From: Desulfurobacterium sp.
GTDB taxonomy: Bacteria; Aquificota; Aquificia; Desulfurobacteriales; Desulfurobacteriaceae
Reading direction: 5' to 3'
DNA length: 16,260 nucleotides
Assembly (NCBI GenBank): GCA_026988135.1
Contig: JALSLT010000028.1
Location: 1 to 16,260, forward strand
The notes under the pieces are model-generated. The model made no database searches, was not told the origin of the DNA, and saw nothing but the letters and a program-made list of their open reading frames with translations. Within the stretch, counting starts at the first letter, position 1, and every line of letters begins with the position of its first letter. The position numbers were made by a program, and so were the translations under genes. Below are positions 7,430-14,159 of this stretch, in pieces.

Positions 7430-7783
7430 TTAATCCTTGCCTATCAGTTTTCTTAACGATTTTTGAGTTTGTTCTTTTATGAATTTAAAAGATTTTCCTT
7501 CTTCGTAAAGTTGTTTTATTTTTCTAAATTCCGTAGCTTCTTCTTCAAGTCCGAGATTCAGAAGTATTCCTTTTATCGCGTGGGTAAGCTTAATAAGTGC
7601 TTCTATATTTTCTTCTTTTAAAGTTTTACTTATTAGGAAAATTTTGCTTTGAATTGAATCGGCTCCTTCCTCTAACAGCTCTTTTGCATCTTCATCCTCG
7701 AGCCCAAGTTTCTTAAAATGCTCCAACGCTTTTGTTTTTATTGTTTCCATCAGTTTTTCTCGTGTGTTTTTAATGGTGCTCAT
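7430..7783 (-). CDS. Stand-alone histidine phosphotransfer (HPt) protein
   Basis: A 117-residue, fully helical, Lys/Glu-rich protein with the HPt motif THAIKGILLNLGLEE; His68 is the expected phosphorylation site. HPt proteins carry phosphate from the receiver of a hybrid kinase to a final response regulator. The genes on either side are exactly that pair, an HD-GYP response regulator upstream and a hybrid kinase downstream, so a dedicated relay is likely. I chose the ATG at 7783 because GGAG lies 7 nt upstream; an adjacent in-frame TTG at 7786 is less likely. The gene overlaps the response regulator by 14 bp, so the two are translationally coupled. Similarity outside the motif is too low to name a subfamily. 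Confidence 0.82.
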   Translation of the reverse strand: MSTIKNTREKLMETIKTKALEHFKKLGLEDEDAKELLEEGADSIQSKIFLISKTLKEENIEALIKLTHAIKGILLNLGLEEEATEFRKIKQLYEEGKSFKFIKEQTQKSLRKLIGKD

Positions 7784-8858
7784 CAATATTCTCCTCTGTC
7801 TTCATAGAGTGGTGAATTTCATAAACGATACTTTCATTATTGATAAAAATCTCTGCTAAAGAAGGGTCAAAACTTTTCCCTACCTCCTCTTTTATTATTT
7901 CCATAGCTTTTTCAAATGGAAACGCTTTTTTGTAAGGCCTTATGGAAGTGAGGGCATCGAAGACGTCGGCTATAGCCGTTATTCGTGCTTCAAGGGGAAT
8001 TTGCTTCTCTTTTAACCCTTTTGGGTAACCGTTTCCGTTCCATTTTTCATGATGATATAAAGCTACTTTTTGTGCGAATTTCAAAAGAGAAACTTTGGTA
8101 TCTTTTAAAAGGTTTGCTCCGTATATAGTATGTTTTTTCATTATTTCAAATTCTTCGGGGGTTAGTTTCCCGGGTTTTGCAAGGATGTTTTCAGGAATAG
8201 CTATTTTTCCTATATCGTGAAGAGGGGAAGCAACATATATATCGTCGATGAATTTCCTGTTACAGCCGTACTCTTTCGCAATAAGTTTACAGTATTCAGC
8301 CACTCTGTGGATATGGTTACCGGTGAAAGCGTCTTTATATTCTGTCGCTGCTGCTAAACGAAATATGATTTCCTTCTCTCTATCTTTTATCTCTTTTGTA
8401 GCTTCTGATACGGCATTTTCAAGCAGAAGTGTTTTATCCTTTAAAAGAAGATAACTTTCTATCAATTTTATATTGTTCATTATTCTTATCGGGAATTCCA
8501 CCGAATCAACAGGTTTAACCGTGTAATCGTTAGCTCCTGCAAGGAGGGCTTTAACCCTTGAGTCACGGTCTTCGAGGCTCGTAACAACAATTATTTTTAA
8601 TTCCTCCATATTGTATAGTTCTCTTACTTTTTTTATAAGTTTATAACCATCCATTTCGGGCATCATAATATCTGTTATTAAAAGATGCGGAGGGTTTTCT
8701 TTTATTATTTTAAGGGTGTTAATTGGTGAAGTTGTTTTATAAACTTTAAAATCGAATATGGAAAAACTTCGTTTTATAGCTTTTTGAACAAGTTTCCCCA
8801 TAAGGTTAACATTGAAAATTTCATCGTCAACTATAAGTATTTTTATGGTTTTTTCCAC
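7770..8858 (-). CDS. Response regulator with HD-GYP output domain (RpfG-like)
   Basis: A 362-residue protein with an N-terminal receiver domain (1-130: Asp11-Asp12, phospho-acceptor Asp63 in LITDIMMPEMDG, Lys115), a coiled linker and an HD-GYP domain (about 160-345). The metal-binding set appears intact: Glu173 (ATEYKD), His182, HDIGK (214-218), His243, HHEKW (269-273), GYP (277-279) and Asp298 (AIADVFDAL). Such proteins hydrolyse cyclic-di-GMP or pGpG, with activity controlled by receiver phosphorylation; related REC-HD-GYP proteins control motility and biofilm formation. A short His-containing tail follows (HHSMKTEENIDEHH). The start is GTG at 8858 with GGGAG 8 nt upstream, within the hypD end; hypD stops 3 bp away. 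It is the probable terminal acceptor of the HPt/hybrid kinase encoded next. Catalytic activity is inferred from the intact motifs. Confidence 0.92.
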   Translation of the reverse strand: MEKTIKILIVDDEIFNVNLMGKLVQKAIKRSFSIFDFKVYKTTSPINTLKIIKENPPHLLITDIMMPEMDGYKLIKKVRELYNMEELKIIVVTSLEDRDSRVKALLAGANDYTVKPVDSVEFPIRIMNNIKLIESYLLLKDKTLLLENAVSEATKEIKDREKEIIFRLAAATEYKDAFTGNHIHRVAEYCKLIAKEYGCNRKFIDDIYVASPLHDIGKIAIPENILAKPGKLTPEEFEIMKKHTIYGANLLKDTKVSLLKFAQKVALYHHEKWNGNGYPKGLKEKQIPLEARITAIADVFDALTSIRPYKKAFPFEKAMEIIKEEVGKSFDPSLAEIFINNESIVYEIHHSMKTEENIDEHH

Positions 8859-8861
8859 GGG

Positions 8862-9947
8862 TTAAACTCCCTGCTGGGATTTTCTTGCTCTGTACCATAT
8901 GTTACAAGCTCCTTCACCTGATACCATGCAAGGCCCTTTCGGATTTCCAGGTGTGCAGGCTTTCCCGAAAAGTTTACATTCGGAAGGATATGCTTTGCCT
9001 AAGATTATTTTGTCACAGATACAGTCTCGGATTTTTTTCTCTTCAATTTGTGGAAGTTCAAACCTTTTTCTGGCATCTAATATGCCAAATTCTTCTTTAA
9101 AATCAAGTCCGGAATTGGGGATATAGCCTATGCCTCTCCAGTTAACGTCAGTTTTTTCAAAATATTTGTATATTAGTTCAAGTGCTTTTCTGTTTCCTTC
9201 GTTTTTAACAACACCTCTATATACATTTTCAAGGGACGGTTTTTTGTTAACTAATTGTAGAATTATGACTGCAATGGCAAGGAGTAGATTTTCCGGTTCA
9301 AAACCGGCTACGACAGTTGGTATTTTGTGTTTTTCAGGAAATTTCTTCCAGGCGTTAGCACCGACTATTGCCGATACATGTCCGGGAGCTATGAATGCAT
9401 CTATACCTATTTCCGTATCTTCAACGAGGATGTCCATAATTTCAGGTGTTAATTTTTGCGATGTAAGAACCGTTACGTTTTTTGGTACTCCTATTTCAAG
9501 GAAAGCCGCTGTTGGTGCTGTAGTTGTTTCAAAGCCGATAGAGAAAAAAACAACGTTTTTATCCGGATTCTGCTGGGCAATTTTCGTAATTTCATGTGGG
9601 GCACTTACCATTTTATAGTTTTTTCCTTCGGTTCTGATAGAGCCTATTCCGGTTGGGACTCTTAACATATCTCCATAAGTAACGAGAATAGTATCTTCTC
9701 TTTTTGAAAGATTGATGGCGTTAATTATGTCGCTTTCGGAGCATACGCATACGGGACAACCCGGCCCTGGTATTAGTTCTATGTTGTCAGGGAGGATGCT
9801 TCTCATTCCGCTAAATGTTATTGTGTGTTCGTGGGAACCGCACACGTTCATTATTTTTATTTTTCTATCGGTAGGAGTTATCTCTTTTATCAGGTTTATT
9901 AGTTTATCGGGATTATCGTAAGCTTTTATTATCTTTTCAATATCCAT
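8862..9947 (-). CDS. hypD: Hydrogenase maturation protein HypD
   Basis: A 361-residue iron-sulfur protein that, with HypC, holds the iron while its CN and CO ligands are assembled for the NiFe-hydrogenase active site, in the cytoplasm. Conserved features are present: NVCGSHEHT (Cys36), GPGCPVCVC (Cys64, Cys67, Cys69), GFETT (138-142), PGHVSAIVG, and a C-terminal cysteine set (Cys309, 311, 324, 331, 340, 348) that includes the [4Fe-4S] ligands. The start is ATG at 9947, with AAGGAG 5 nt upstream (9953-9958) and an extended -10 promoter just beyond. It is the first gene of the minus-strand train. No hypA, B, C, E or F lies in the window, so hypD is separated from its usual partners. It implies that the organism makes a NiFe-hydrogenase. 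Confidence 0.97.
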   Translation of the reverse strand: MDIEKIIKAYDNPDKLINLIKEITPTDRKIKIMNVCGSHEHTITFSGMRSILPDNIELIPGPGCPVCVCSESDIINAINLSKREDTILVTYGDMLRVPTGIGSIRTEGKNYKMVSAPHEITKIAQQNPDKNVVFFSIGFETTTAPTAAFLEIGVPKNVTVLTSQKLTPEIMDILVEDTEIGIDAFIAPGHVSAIVGANAWKKFPEKHKIPTVVAGFEPENLLLAIAVIILQLVNKKPSLENVYRGVVKNEGNRKALELIYKYFEKTDVNWRGIGYIPNSGLDFKEEFGILDARKRFELPQIEEKKIRDCICDKIILGKAYPSECKLFGKACTPGNPKGPCMVSGEGACNIWYRARKSQQGV

Positions 9948-9973
9948 TTATACTCCTTCCTTCCTTTCTGCCT

Positions 9974-9982
9974 ATTTTAGCA
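9974..9982 (-). promoter_or_regulatory. hypD: Candidate extended -10 promoter for the hypD operon
   Basis: The minus strand reads TGCTAAAAT, a TGn extension plus a -10 differing from TATAAT at one position. It lies about 16 nt upstream of the hypD Shine-Dalgarno and inside the divergent intergenic region. No good -35 is visible 16-18 nt upstream, as is usual for extended -10 promoters. Confidence 0.5.
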
Positions 9983-9996
9983 CATGATTTTATGCT

Positions 9997-10024
9997 TTGA
10001 CCTAAGGTTAGAATATCGTAAAAT
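9997..10024 (+). promoter_or_regulatory. Sigma70-type promoter for the ymdB-folD operon
   Basis: TTGACC (9997-10002), a 16-nt spacer and TAAAAT (10019-10024) each match consensus at 5 of 6 positions. Transcription would start near 10031, about 25 nt before the TTG start codon, leaving room for GGAG at 10045-10048. It lies back-to-back with the hypD promoter, about 15 bp apart. Confidence 0.6.
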
Positions 10025-10055
10025 CTGCCTATAATTTTTCTTTCGGAGAAAAACT

Positions 10056-10862
10056 TTGTCTATATTTAAGATTGCTTTTATCGGAGATGTGGTCGGAAGG
10101 CCCGGACGGCGAGCATTATATCTTTGGCTTCAGGAGAATCGAAAAAAGATTGATTTATGTATTGTGAACGGGGAAAACGCAGCTGCCGGTTTTGGTATTA
10201 CCGAAAAGATAGTTAAAAGCTTTCTTGCATGGGGTGTGGATGTTATTACGATGGGGAACCACACTTGGGATAAAAAGGATATTTTTGAGTTTTTGGATAG
10301 ATATCCTGTCCTTCGTCCTATGAATTATCCTGAAGGGACTCCGGGTAAGGGTTTTATCAGTTTGAAATTGGATAATAATTTTTCCGTAACGGTTTTAAGC
10401 CTTATGGGTAGAGTGTTTATGGAGTGTATGGATAATCCGTTTGAAAAGTTTGATTCACTTTATTTCGAGATGAAAGATAATTTTATTGTGGTGGATTTTC
10501 ATGCTGAAGCTACATCAGAAAAGCAGGCTTTCTCTTTCCATGTTGATGGGAGAGCCGGTGCTGTGTTAGGGACTCATACCCATGTTCGGACTGATGATTT
10601 AAAAGTTCTTTCTGCGGGTACTCTTTATATGACGGATGTAGGTATGTGCGGTGCTGTTGAATCTGTTATAGGAATGGATGTTAAAGAAAGCGTGAAAAGG
10701 TTTACAAAACAGCTACCCGTAAGGTTCAAAATTCCTGAAAAACCTAAAGAGATTCAAATTTCCGGAGTTCTTTTTGAGGTTGATACGGTAAATAGGAAAG
10801 TGGAATCATTTGAGAAAATAAAAAAGGTTTACATAAGAGGTGAAGATGGCAACTATTCTTGA
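10056..10862 (+). CDS. ymdB: YmdB-family metallophosphoesterase (TIGR00282-type)
   Basis: A 268-residue dinuclear-metal phosphodiesterase. The family's motifs are all present: GDVVGRPGR (10-18, Asp11), NGENAAAGFGIT (38-49, Glu40/Asn41), GNHTWD (67-72, Asn68/His69), DFHAEATSEK (147-156, His149) and GTHTHV (172-177, His174/His176). In Bacillus, YmdB cleaves 2',3'-cyclic nucleotides and influences RNA turnover and biofilm formation; whether that role holds here is unknown. The start is TTG at 10056: GGAG (10045-10048) is 7 nt upstream and the protein then opens with the conserved strand FKIAFIGDVVG. It is the first gene of the + operon and overlaps folD by 17 bp. Confidence 0.92.
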   Translation: MSIFKIAFIGDVVGRPGRRALYLWLQENRKKIDLCIVNGENAAAGFGITEKIVKSFLAWGVDVITMGNHTWDKKDIFEFLDRYPVLRPMNYPEGTPGKGFISLKLDNNFSVTVLSLMGRVFMECMDNPFEKFDSLYFEMKDNFIVVDFHAEATSEKQAFSFHVDGRAGAVLGTHTHVRTDDLKVLSAGTLYMTDVGMCGAVESVIGMDVKESVKRFTKQLPVRFKIPEKPKEIQISGVLFEVDTVNRKVESFEKIKKVYIRGEDGNYS

Positions 10863-11706
10863 CGGTAAAGCACTTGCCAAAAAGATAAAATCGGAATTGA
10901 AAGAGGAAGTGGAGTTTTTAAAGAAAAAAGTTGGAAGAGCTCCTGGGTTGGCGGTTGTTCTGATAGGAGATGATCCTGCAAGTGAAATTTATGTAAGAAA
11001 CAAGGAGAAAACTTGTGAAGAGATAGGTATAAACTCGTTTGGTGTAAAAAAACCGACAGACATTACGCAGGATGAGCTCGAAAAAATTATAGACGATTTA
11101 AATTGCAGAGAGGATATTGATGGGATTCTTGTTCAACTTCCTCTACCGAAGCATTTTGATGCTCAAAGAATTATAAATTTGATTCTCCCTGAAAAAGATG
11201 TTGATGGATTTCATCCCGTGAATATGGGGAAGGCTGTTTTAGGATTGTTTGACGAGGGTTTGATGCCGTGTACTCCTTACGGTGTAATAAAAATTTTTGA
11301 TGCTTACGGGGTAGAGCTTGAAGGAAAAAATGCCGTTATGGTTGGTCATAGCAACATTGTTGGTAAACCCCTTGCAAATATGATGCTTAATCTCGATGCT
11401 ACAGTTTCTATTTGTCATGTTTATACAAAAGATTTAAAATCATTTGTGAAAGAAGCTGATATCCTTTGTGTTGCCACGGGTGTTCCTCGTCTTATAAAAG
11501 AAGATATGATAAAAGAAGGAGCGGTAGTAGTAGATATAGGTATCAGCAGAGTTAACAGTAAAATAGTTGGTGATGTTGATTTTGATAAAGTAAAAGGAAA
11601 AGTCTCAGCTATTACTCCTGTTCCCGGTGGAGTGGGTCCGATGACTATAGCGATGCTTATGTATAATACTGTAAAGGCGTTTAAACAAAGAGAGGGTATA
11701 TTTTGA
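10846..11706 (+). CDS. folD: Bifunctional methylenetetrahydrofolate dehydrogenase / methenyltetrahydrofolate cyclohydrolase
   Basis: A 286-residue FolD of normal length that interconverts 5,10-methylene-, methenyl- and 10-formyl-tetrahydrofolate with NAD(P). The signatures are YVRNKEKTCEEIGI (Tyr49; Lys53 and Lys55, one of them the cyclohydrolase lysine), ILVQLPLP (Gln97), PEKDVDGFHPVNMG (Asp120), PCTPYG, the nucleotide-binding VGHSNIVGKPLANMML and the C-terminal TPVPGGVGPMT. I chose the ATG at 10846, with GAGG 6 nt upstream; an in-frame GTG at 10840 would add two residues. It supplies one-carbon units for purines, thymidylate and formyl-Met, and in autotrophs can serve a reductive one-carbon pathway. 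The ferredoxin gene begins in its stop codon (TTGA overlap). Confidence 0.97.
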   Translation: MATILDGKALAKKIKSELKEEVEFLKKKVGRAPGLAVVLIGDDPASEIYVRNKEKTCEEIGINSFGVKKPTDITQDELEKIIDDLNCREDIDGILVQLPLPKHFDAQRIINLILPEKDVDGFHPVNMGKAVLGLFDEGLMPCTPYGVIKIFDAYGVELEGKNAVMVGHSNIVGKPLANMMLNLDATVSICHVYTKDLKSFVKEADILCVATGVPRLIKEDMIKEGAVVVDIGISRVNSKIVGDVDFDKVKGKVSAITPVPGGVGPMTIAMLMYNTVKAFKQREGIF

Positions 11707-11897
11707 GAAAATTTCCTTTTATAAGGATTGAACTTTGTACGGGTTGTGAAATATGTGTGGATATATGTCCTGCGGAAGTTTTTGAGATGAGTGAAATAGG
11801 AAAGGCCATTGTTGAAAATCCGGATAGATGTATAGGATGTTTTTTGTGTGAAGAAAACTGTCCTACGGATGCGATAGTAATAAAACTGATTGAATGA
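11703..11897 (+). CDS. Small 2x[4Fe-4S] ferredoxin-type protein
   Basis: A 64-residue cytoplasmic electron carrier with two complete CxxCxxCxxxCP motifs: Cys12, 15, 18, 22 and Cys43, 46, 49, 53. Each cluster takes three cysteines from one motif and the fourth from the other, so two [4Fe-4S] clusters are expected. The sequence resembles stand-alone bacterial ferredoxins and the delta (ferredoxin) subunit of 2-oxoacid:ferredoxin oxidoreductases; no alpha or beta oxidoreductase subunit lies nearby. The start is TTG at 11703, in a 4-bp TTGA overlap with folD and with GAGAGGG upstream. Its redox partner is unknown; placement after folD hints at, but does not show, a link to one-carbon reduction. 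Confidence 0.88.
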   Translation: MRKFPFIRIELCTGCEICVDICPAEVFEMSEIGKAIVENPDRCIGCFLCEENCPTDAIVIKLIE

Positions 11898-11918
11898 ATT
11901 AAAAAAAAGGGGTTTATG

Positions 11919-12224
11919 ATGAGTTTTAAACAGATTTTGTATTCTATTTTTGTTGCTGCGATTGTCCTTGCGGTTTCCCTGTTTGCTCTTATGAATCTTC
12001 AGGATGTAACCGTTGTAATTCCTTTTTTTGGTGAATATCCGACTAAACTTTTTATGCTCATAGTTGTGTCTTATATAGCTGGGTTTCTTACAGCTGCTTT
12101 TATCTCATTGTTAGCCCGGATTTTCAGTATTCCCTCAAGGAGGAGAAAAGAACGTGAGGATAGATCTGTTTCTGAAACTGTCAAGAGTGGTAAAGAGGAG
12201 GAGTCAGGGGAAGATACTTTGTGA
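11919..12224 (+). CDS. LapA-domain (DUF1049) small membrane protein
   Basis: A 101-residue protein with two membrane helices (about 7-27 and 44-68) joined by NLQDVTVVIPFFGEYP, the pattern of the LapA/DUF1049 family, then a charged tail (RRRKEREDR...) likely in the cytoplasm. In E. coli LapA works with LapB in controlling lipopolysaccharide synthesis; other family members are uncharacterised, and no lapB is visible here. The ATG at 11919 lies 6 nt after GGGG (11909-11912); the adjoining ATG at 11916 is an equally possible start and adds one Met. An 18-bp gap separates it from the ferredoxin. Its last 71 bp, coding for the hydrophilic tail, also encode the start of the S4 protein in another frame. 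Confidence 0.8.
   Translation: MSFKQILYSIFVAAIVLAVSLFALMNLQDVTVVIPFFGEYPTKLFMLIVVSYIAGFLTAAFISLLARIFSIPSRRRKEREDRSVSETVKSGKEEESGEDTL
12139..12143 (+). promoter_or_regulatory. Internal Shine-Dalgarno for the S4 gene
   Basis: GGAGG within AAGGAGGAG inside the lapA-like reading frame, 10 nt before the GTG at 12154. It supports this internal start and means that the lapA codons for the juxtamembrane residues double as a ribosome site. Confidence 0.6.
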
Positions 12225-12441
12225 TGAAGGTGTTGTTAAAGTGAACGGAGCTTTAGCTAAAGCTTCAAAAGAGATTAAAACAGATGATATTGTAGAGATA
12301 GATACTATCAATAGATATTTAAAGTTTAAAGTTGAGAAGGTTCCGAAAAAGAAAAATGTTTCAAAAAAGGAAGGAAAAGAGCTTATATCCATAATAGAAG
12401 ATAAGAAAAAATCCATCTCCGATATAATTGATCTTATTTAG
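12154..12441 (+). CDS. rqcP: S4 domain RNA-binding protein, RqcP/YabO-like
   Basis: A 95-residue basic protein with an S4 RNA-binding domain from residue 1 (MRIDLFLKLSRVVKRR, then CDEGVVKVNGALAKASKEI and DDIVEI). This closely follows the pattern of RqcP/YabO, which binds the stalled 50S subunit beside RqcH and promotes poly-alanine tailing in bacterial ribosome quality control. Hsp15 (HslR) shares the same fold and is the main alternative, but the MR(I/L)D.FLK.SR..KRR opening favours RqcP. A Lys-rich helical extension follows the domain (about 63-95). The start is GTG at 12154, set by conserved residue 1 of the domain, with GGAGG (12139-12143) upstream; this puts the start 71 bp inside the lapA-like gene. 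Whether the genome has rqcH cannot be seen here. Confidence 0.8.
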   Translation: MRIDLFLKLSRVVKRRSQGKILCDEGVVKVNGALAKASKEIKTDDIVEIDTINRYLKFKVEKVPKKKNVSKKEGKELISIIEDKKKSISDIIDLI

Positions 12442-12459
12442 TTTTCTGGAGGGTTTTTG

Positions 12460-14037
12460 ATGTTCCTTGAGAGTGTTATAGAAAATTTTGATAAAAGAGC
12501 AGATAAAGAGATTTTTGTCGAAAAAAGGAATGGAAAATATAATTCTATCTCTTTTTCTGAGTTCAAAAAACTTATTTCAGGTGTTCAAAAAGAGTTTGAA
12601 GATATAAATAATGAGGATAGAGTTGTTATTTTTATGGAGAATTCTCCACTGTGGATTGCGTCTCTCTTTGCAGTTATGTTTTCAGGTGGGATTTCTGTTC
12701 CGGTTGATTATCTTTTGTCTGAAAGTGAATTTTTTAATATTTTGAGGGATGCTCAGCCAAGGTTTATATTAACCTCCAGTCAAAATTTTGAAAAGGCAAA
12801 ATCTGCTGCTGAAAATCTTGGTTATAAGCCGGAGATAATAGATGTAAATACAGTTATTCCAGATGATAGAGAGTTGAAAATTTTTCTTCCTTTACCGGAT
12901 GATGTTGCAGTGATTCTTTATACTTCAGGGACTACAGGTAATCCAAAAGGGGTTATGCTTACATATAAAAACTTGAATCATAATATAGAAGGGATAAGGG
13001 ATATGAAATTTTTAAGCAAGGATGATCGATTTGTGTCTATTCTTCCCTTTCATCATATTTATCCCCTTGTCGGTACGCTTATTTTGCCTCTTACTGAAGG
13101 TTATTCTCTTGTTTTTATAGAAAAACTAACTCCTACAGATATCCTTTCTACGATACGAGAGCAGAAAGTTACAATAATGATTGGTGTTCCAAAGCTGTAT
13201 CAGGTTATTTATCATAATATTCTCATTGAAATTTCAAAGCTTCCATCAATTAAAAAAGGTATTGTAAACTCAGCCCTGAAACTTTTTAAAAAAATAAATG
13301 CAAAATCTATTCAGAAGAAAATTTTTAAGCAGGTTCATGAAAGAATAGGTCCTTCATTAAGGTATATGATTTCCGGTGGGGCAAAGCTAAATGTTGAAGT
13401 TGCAAGAGGGCTTGAGTCTATTGGTTTTAATATTTTGGAGGGTTACGGTTTAACCGAAACTTCTCCTCTTATTTCAGCTAATGCTCCTCAAAATAAGAGG
13501 ATAGGTTCTGCCGGGGTACCTATTAAAGGTGTAGAGGTAAAAATAGTTGATGGAGAGATAACTGCGAAAGGTGATAATGTTATGAAAGGTTATTTTAACA
13601 GGCCGGAGGAGACGGAGAAAGTTATAAAAGATGGATGGTTTTATACCGGGGATTTAGGTTATGTTGATGATGAGGGTTTCCTATTCATAACCGGGAGAGC
13701 AAAGGACGTGATTGTTCTTGATAACGGTAAAAATGTTTATCCGGAAGATATAGAGAATGAAATATTAAAGAGTAGATATATCCTTGAAATTGGAGTTTTT
13801 GATGAGGATGGAGTTATAAAGGCTATTGTAAAGCCTGATTTTGAATTATTGATAGAAGAAGAGATTGATAATATTTATGATTTTATTAAAAGTGAGATTA
13901 AAAAGACAACAAAACATTTGCAGTCGTATAAGCGGGTTAGAGAGTTTAAAATAACAGATAGAGAGCTTCCCAGAACAAGAATAGGGAAACTGAGAAGATT
14001 TATGCTACCTGCTCTTTATAAAGAGATTGTTGATTGA
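12460..14037 (+). CDS. AMP-dependent synthetase, long-chain fatty acyl-CoA ligase type
   Basis: A 525-residue adenylate-forming enzyme of FadD-like length. Core motifs are intact: YTSGTTGNPKG (154-164), the phosphate loop; YGLTETSP (329-336); YTGDLG (395-400); GRAKDVIVLDNGKNVYPEDIE (412-432), the hinge and fatty-acyl motif; and RTRIGKLRR with catalytic Lys510. FHH at 197-199 precedes the acyl-binding region. It activates a carboxylic acid, most likely a fatty acid, to acyl-AMP and then to acyl-CoA or acyl-ACP; chain length and acceptor cannot be read from sequence. Start: ATG at 12460, 6 nt after GGAGGG (12448-12453); the in-frame TTG at 12457 is too close to that site. It is the last gene of the + operon, and no beta-oxidation genes are present, so membrane lipid recycling is as likely as catabolism. 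Confidence 0.9.
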   Translation: MFLESVIENFDKRADKEIFVEKRNGKYNSISFSEFKKLISGVQKEFEDINNEDRVVIFMENSPLWIASLFAVMFSGGISVPVDYLLSESEFFNILRDAQPRFILTSSQNFEKAKSAAENLGYKPEIIDVNTVIPDDRELKIFLPLPDDVAVILYTSGTTGNPKGVMLTYKNLNHNIEGIRDMKFLSKDDRFVSILPFHHIYPLVGTLILPLTEGYSLVFIEKLTPTDILSTIREQKVTIMIGVPKLYQVIYHNILIEISKLPSIKKGIVNSALKLFKKINAKSIQKKIFKQVHERIGPSLRYMISGGAKLNVEVARGLESIGFNILEGYGLTETSPLISANAPQNKRIGSAGVPIKGVEVKIVDGEITAKGDNVMKGYFNRPEETEKVIKDGWFYTGDLGYVDDEGFLFITGRAKDVIVLDNGKNVYPEDIENEILKSRYILEIGVFDEDGVIKAIVKPDFELLIEEEIDNIYDFIKSEIKKTTKHLQSYKRVREFKITDRELPRTRIGKLRRFMLPALYKEIVD

Positions 14038-14038
14038 G

Positions 14039-14113
14039 TGGTAGGACCGAGGGGTTTTGAACCCCTGGCCTCCACCGTGTCAAGGTGGCGCTCTCCCCCT
14101 GAGCTACGGTCCT
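14039..14113 (-). tRNA. tRNA-Val (anticodon GAC)
   Basis: Read on the minus strand, all four arms form. The acceptor stem is AGGACCG/CGGTCCT, the D arm GCTC/GAGC, the anticodon stem CCACC/GGTGG with loop TTGACAC (anticodon GAC, reading GUC and GUU), and the T arm AGGGG/CCCCT with loop TTCAAAA. The discriminator is A and CCA is encoded (14039-14041). Total 75 nt with CCA. The 3' end is 2 bp from the stop codon of the convergent acyl-CoA ligase gene. Confidence 0.97.
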
Positions 14114-14127
14114 ATCTCGCAGAAGGG

Positions 14128-14155
14128 AATATATGTTTTTAAAATTGAATTTCAA
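14128..14155 (-). promoter_or_regulatory. Promoter of the tRNA-Val gene
   Basis: On the minus strand, TTGAAA (14150-14155), a 16-nt spacer and TATATT (14128-14133) each match consensus at 5 of 6 positions. The -10 ends 14 nt before the tRNA 5' end, so transcription would start only a few bases upstream of the mature end. The spacer is very AT-rich. Confidence 0.65.
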
Positions 14156-14159
14156 GTGA

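Noticed and set aside
9130..9618. 162-codon open frame on the + strand
   Set aside because: It lies wholly opposite hypD, whose conserved motifs are continuous; its translation shows no known motif and no ribosome site was seen.
5188..9947. The hypD and signalling region as a wholly new defence or mobile system
   Set aside because: Every gene belongs to a known signalling, maturation or housekeeping family, and there are no nuclease, integrase or toxin-like genes.
9997..10035. TTGACC paired with the perfect TATAAT at 10030-10035 as a promoter
   Set aside because: The spacer would be 27 nt. TAAAAT at 10019-10024, with a 16-nt spacer, is the better -10.
14012..14025. Perfect 14-bp palindrome CTCTTTATAAAGAG as a terminator or operator
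   Set aside because: It lies within the last codons of the acyl-CoA ligase, is AT-rich with at most a 5-bp stem, and is not followed by a T-run.
14039..14113. tRNA-Val as an integration site for a mobile element
   Set aside because: No integrase, no repeated 3' tRNA fragment and no change in gene character are seen on either side.
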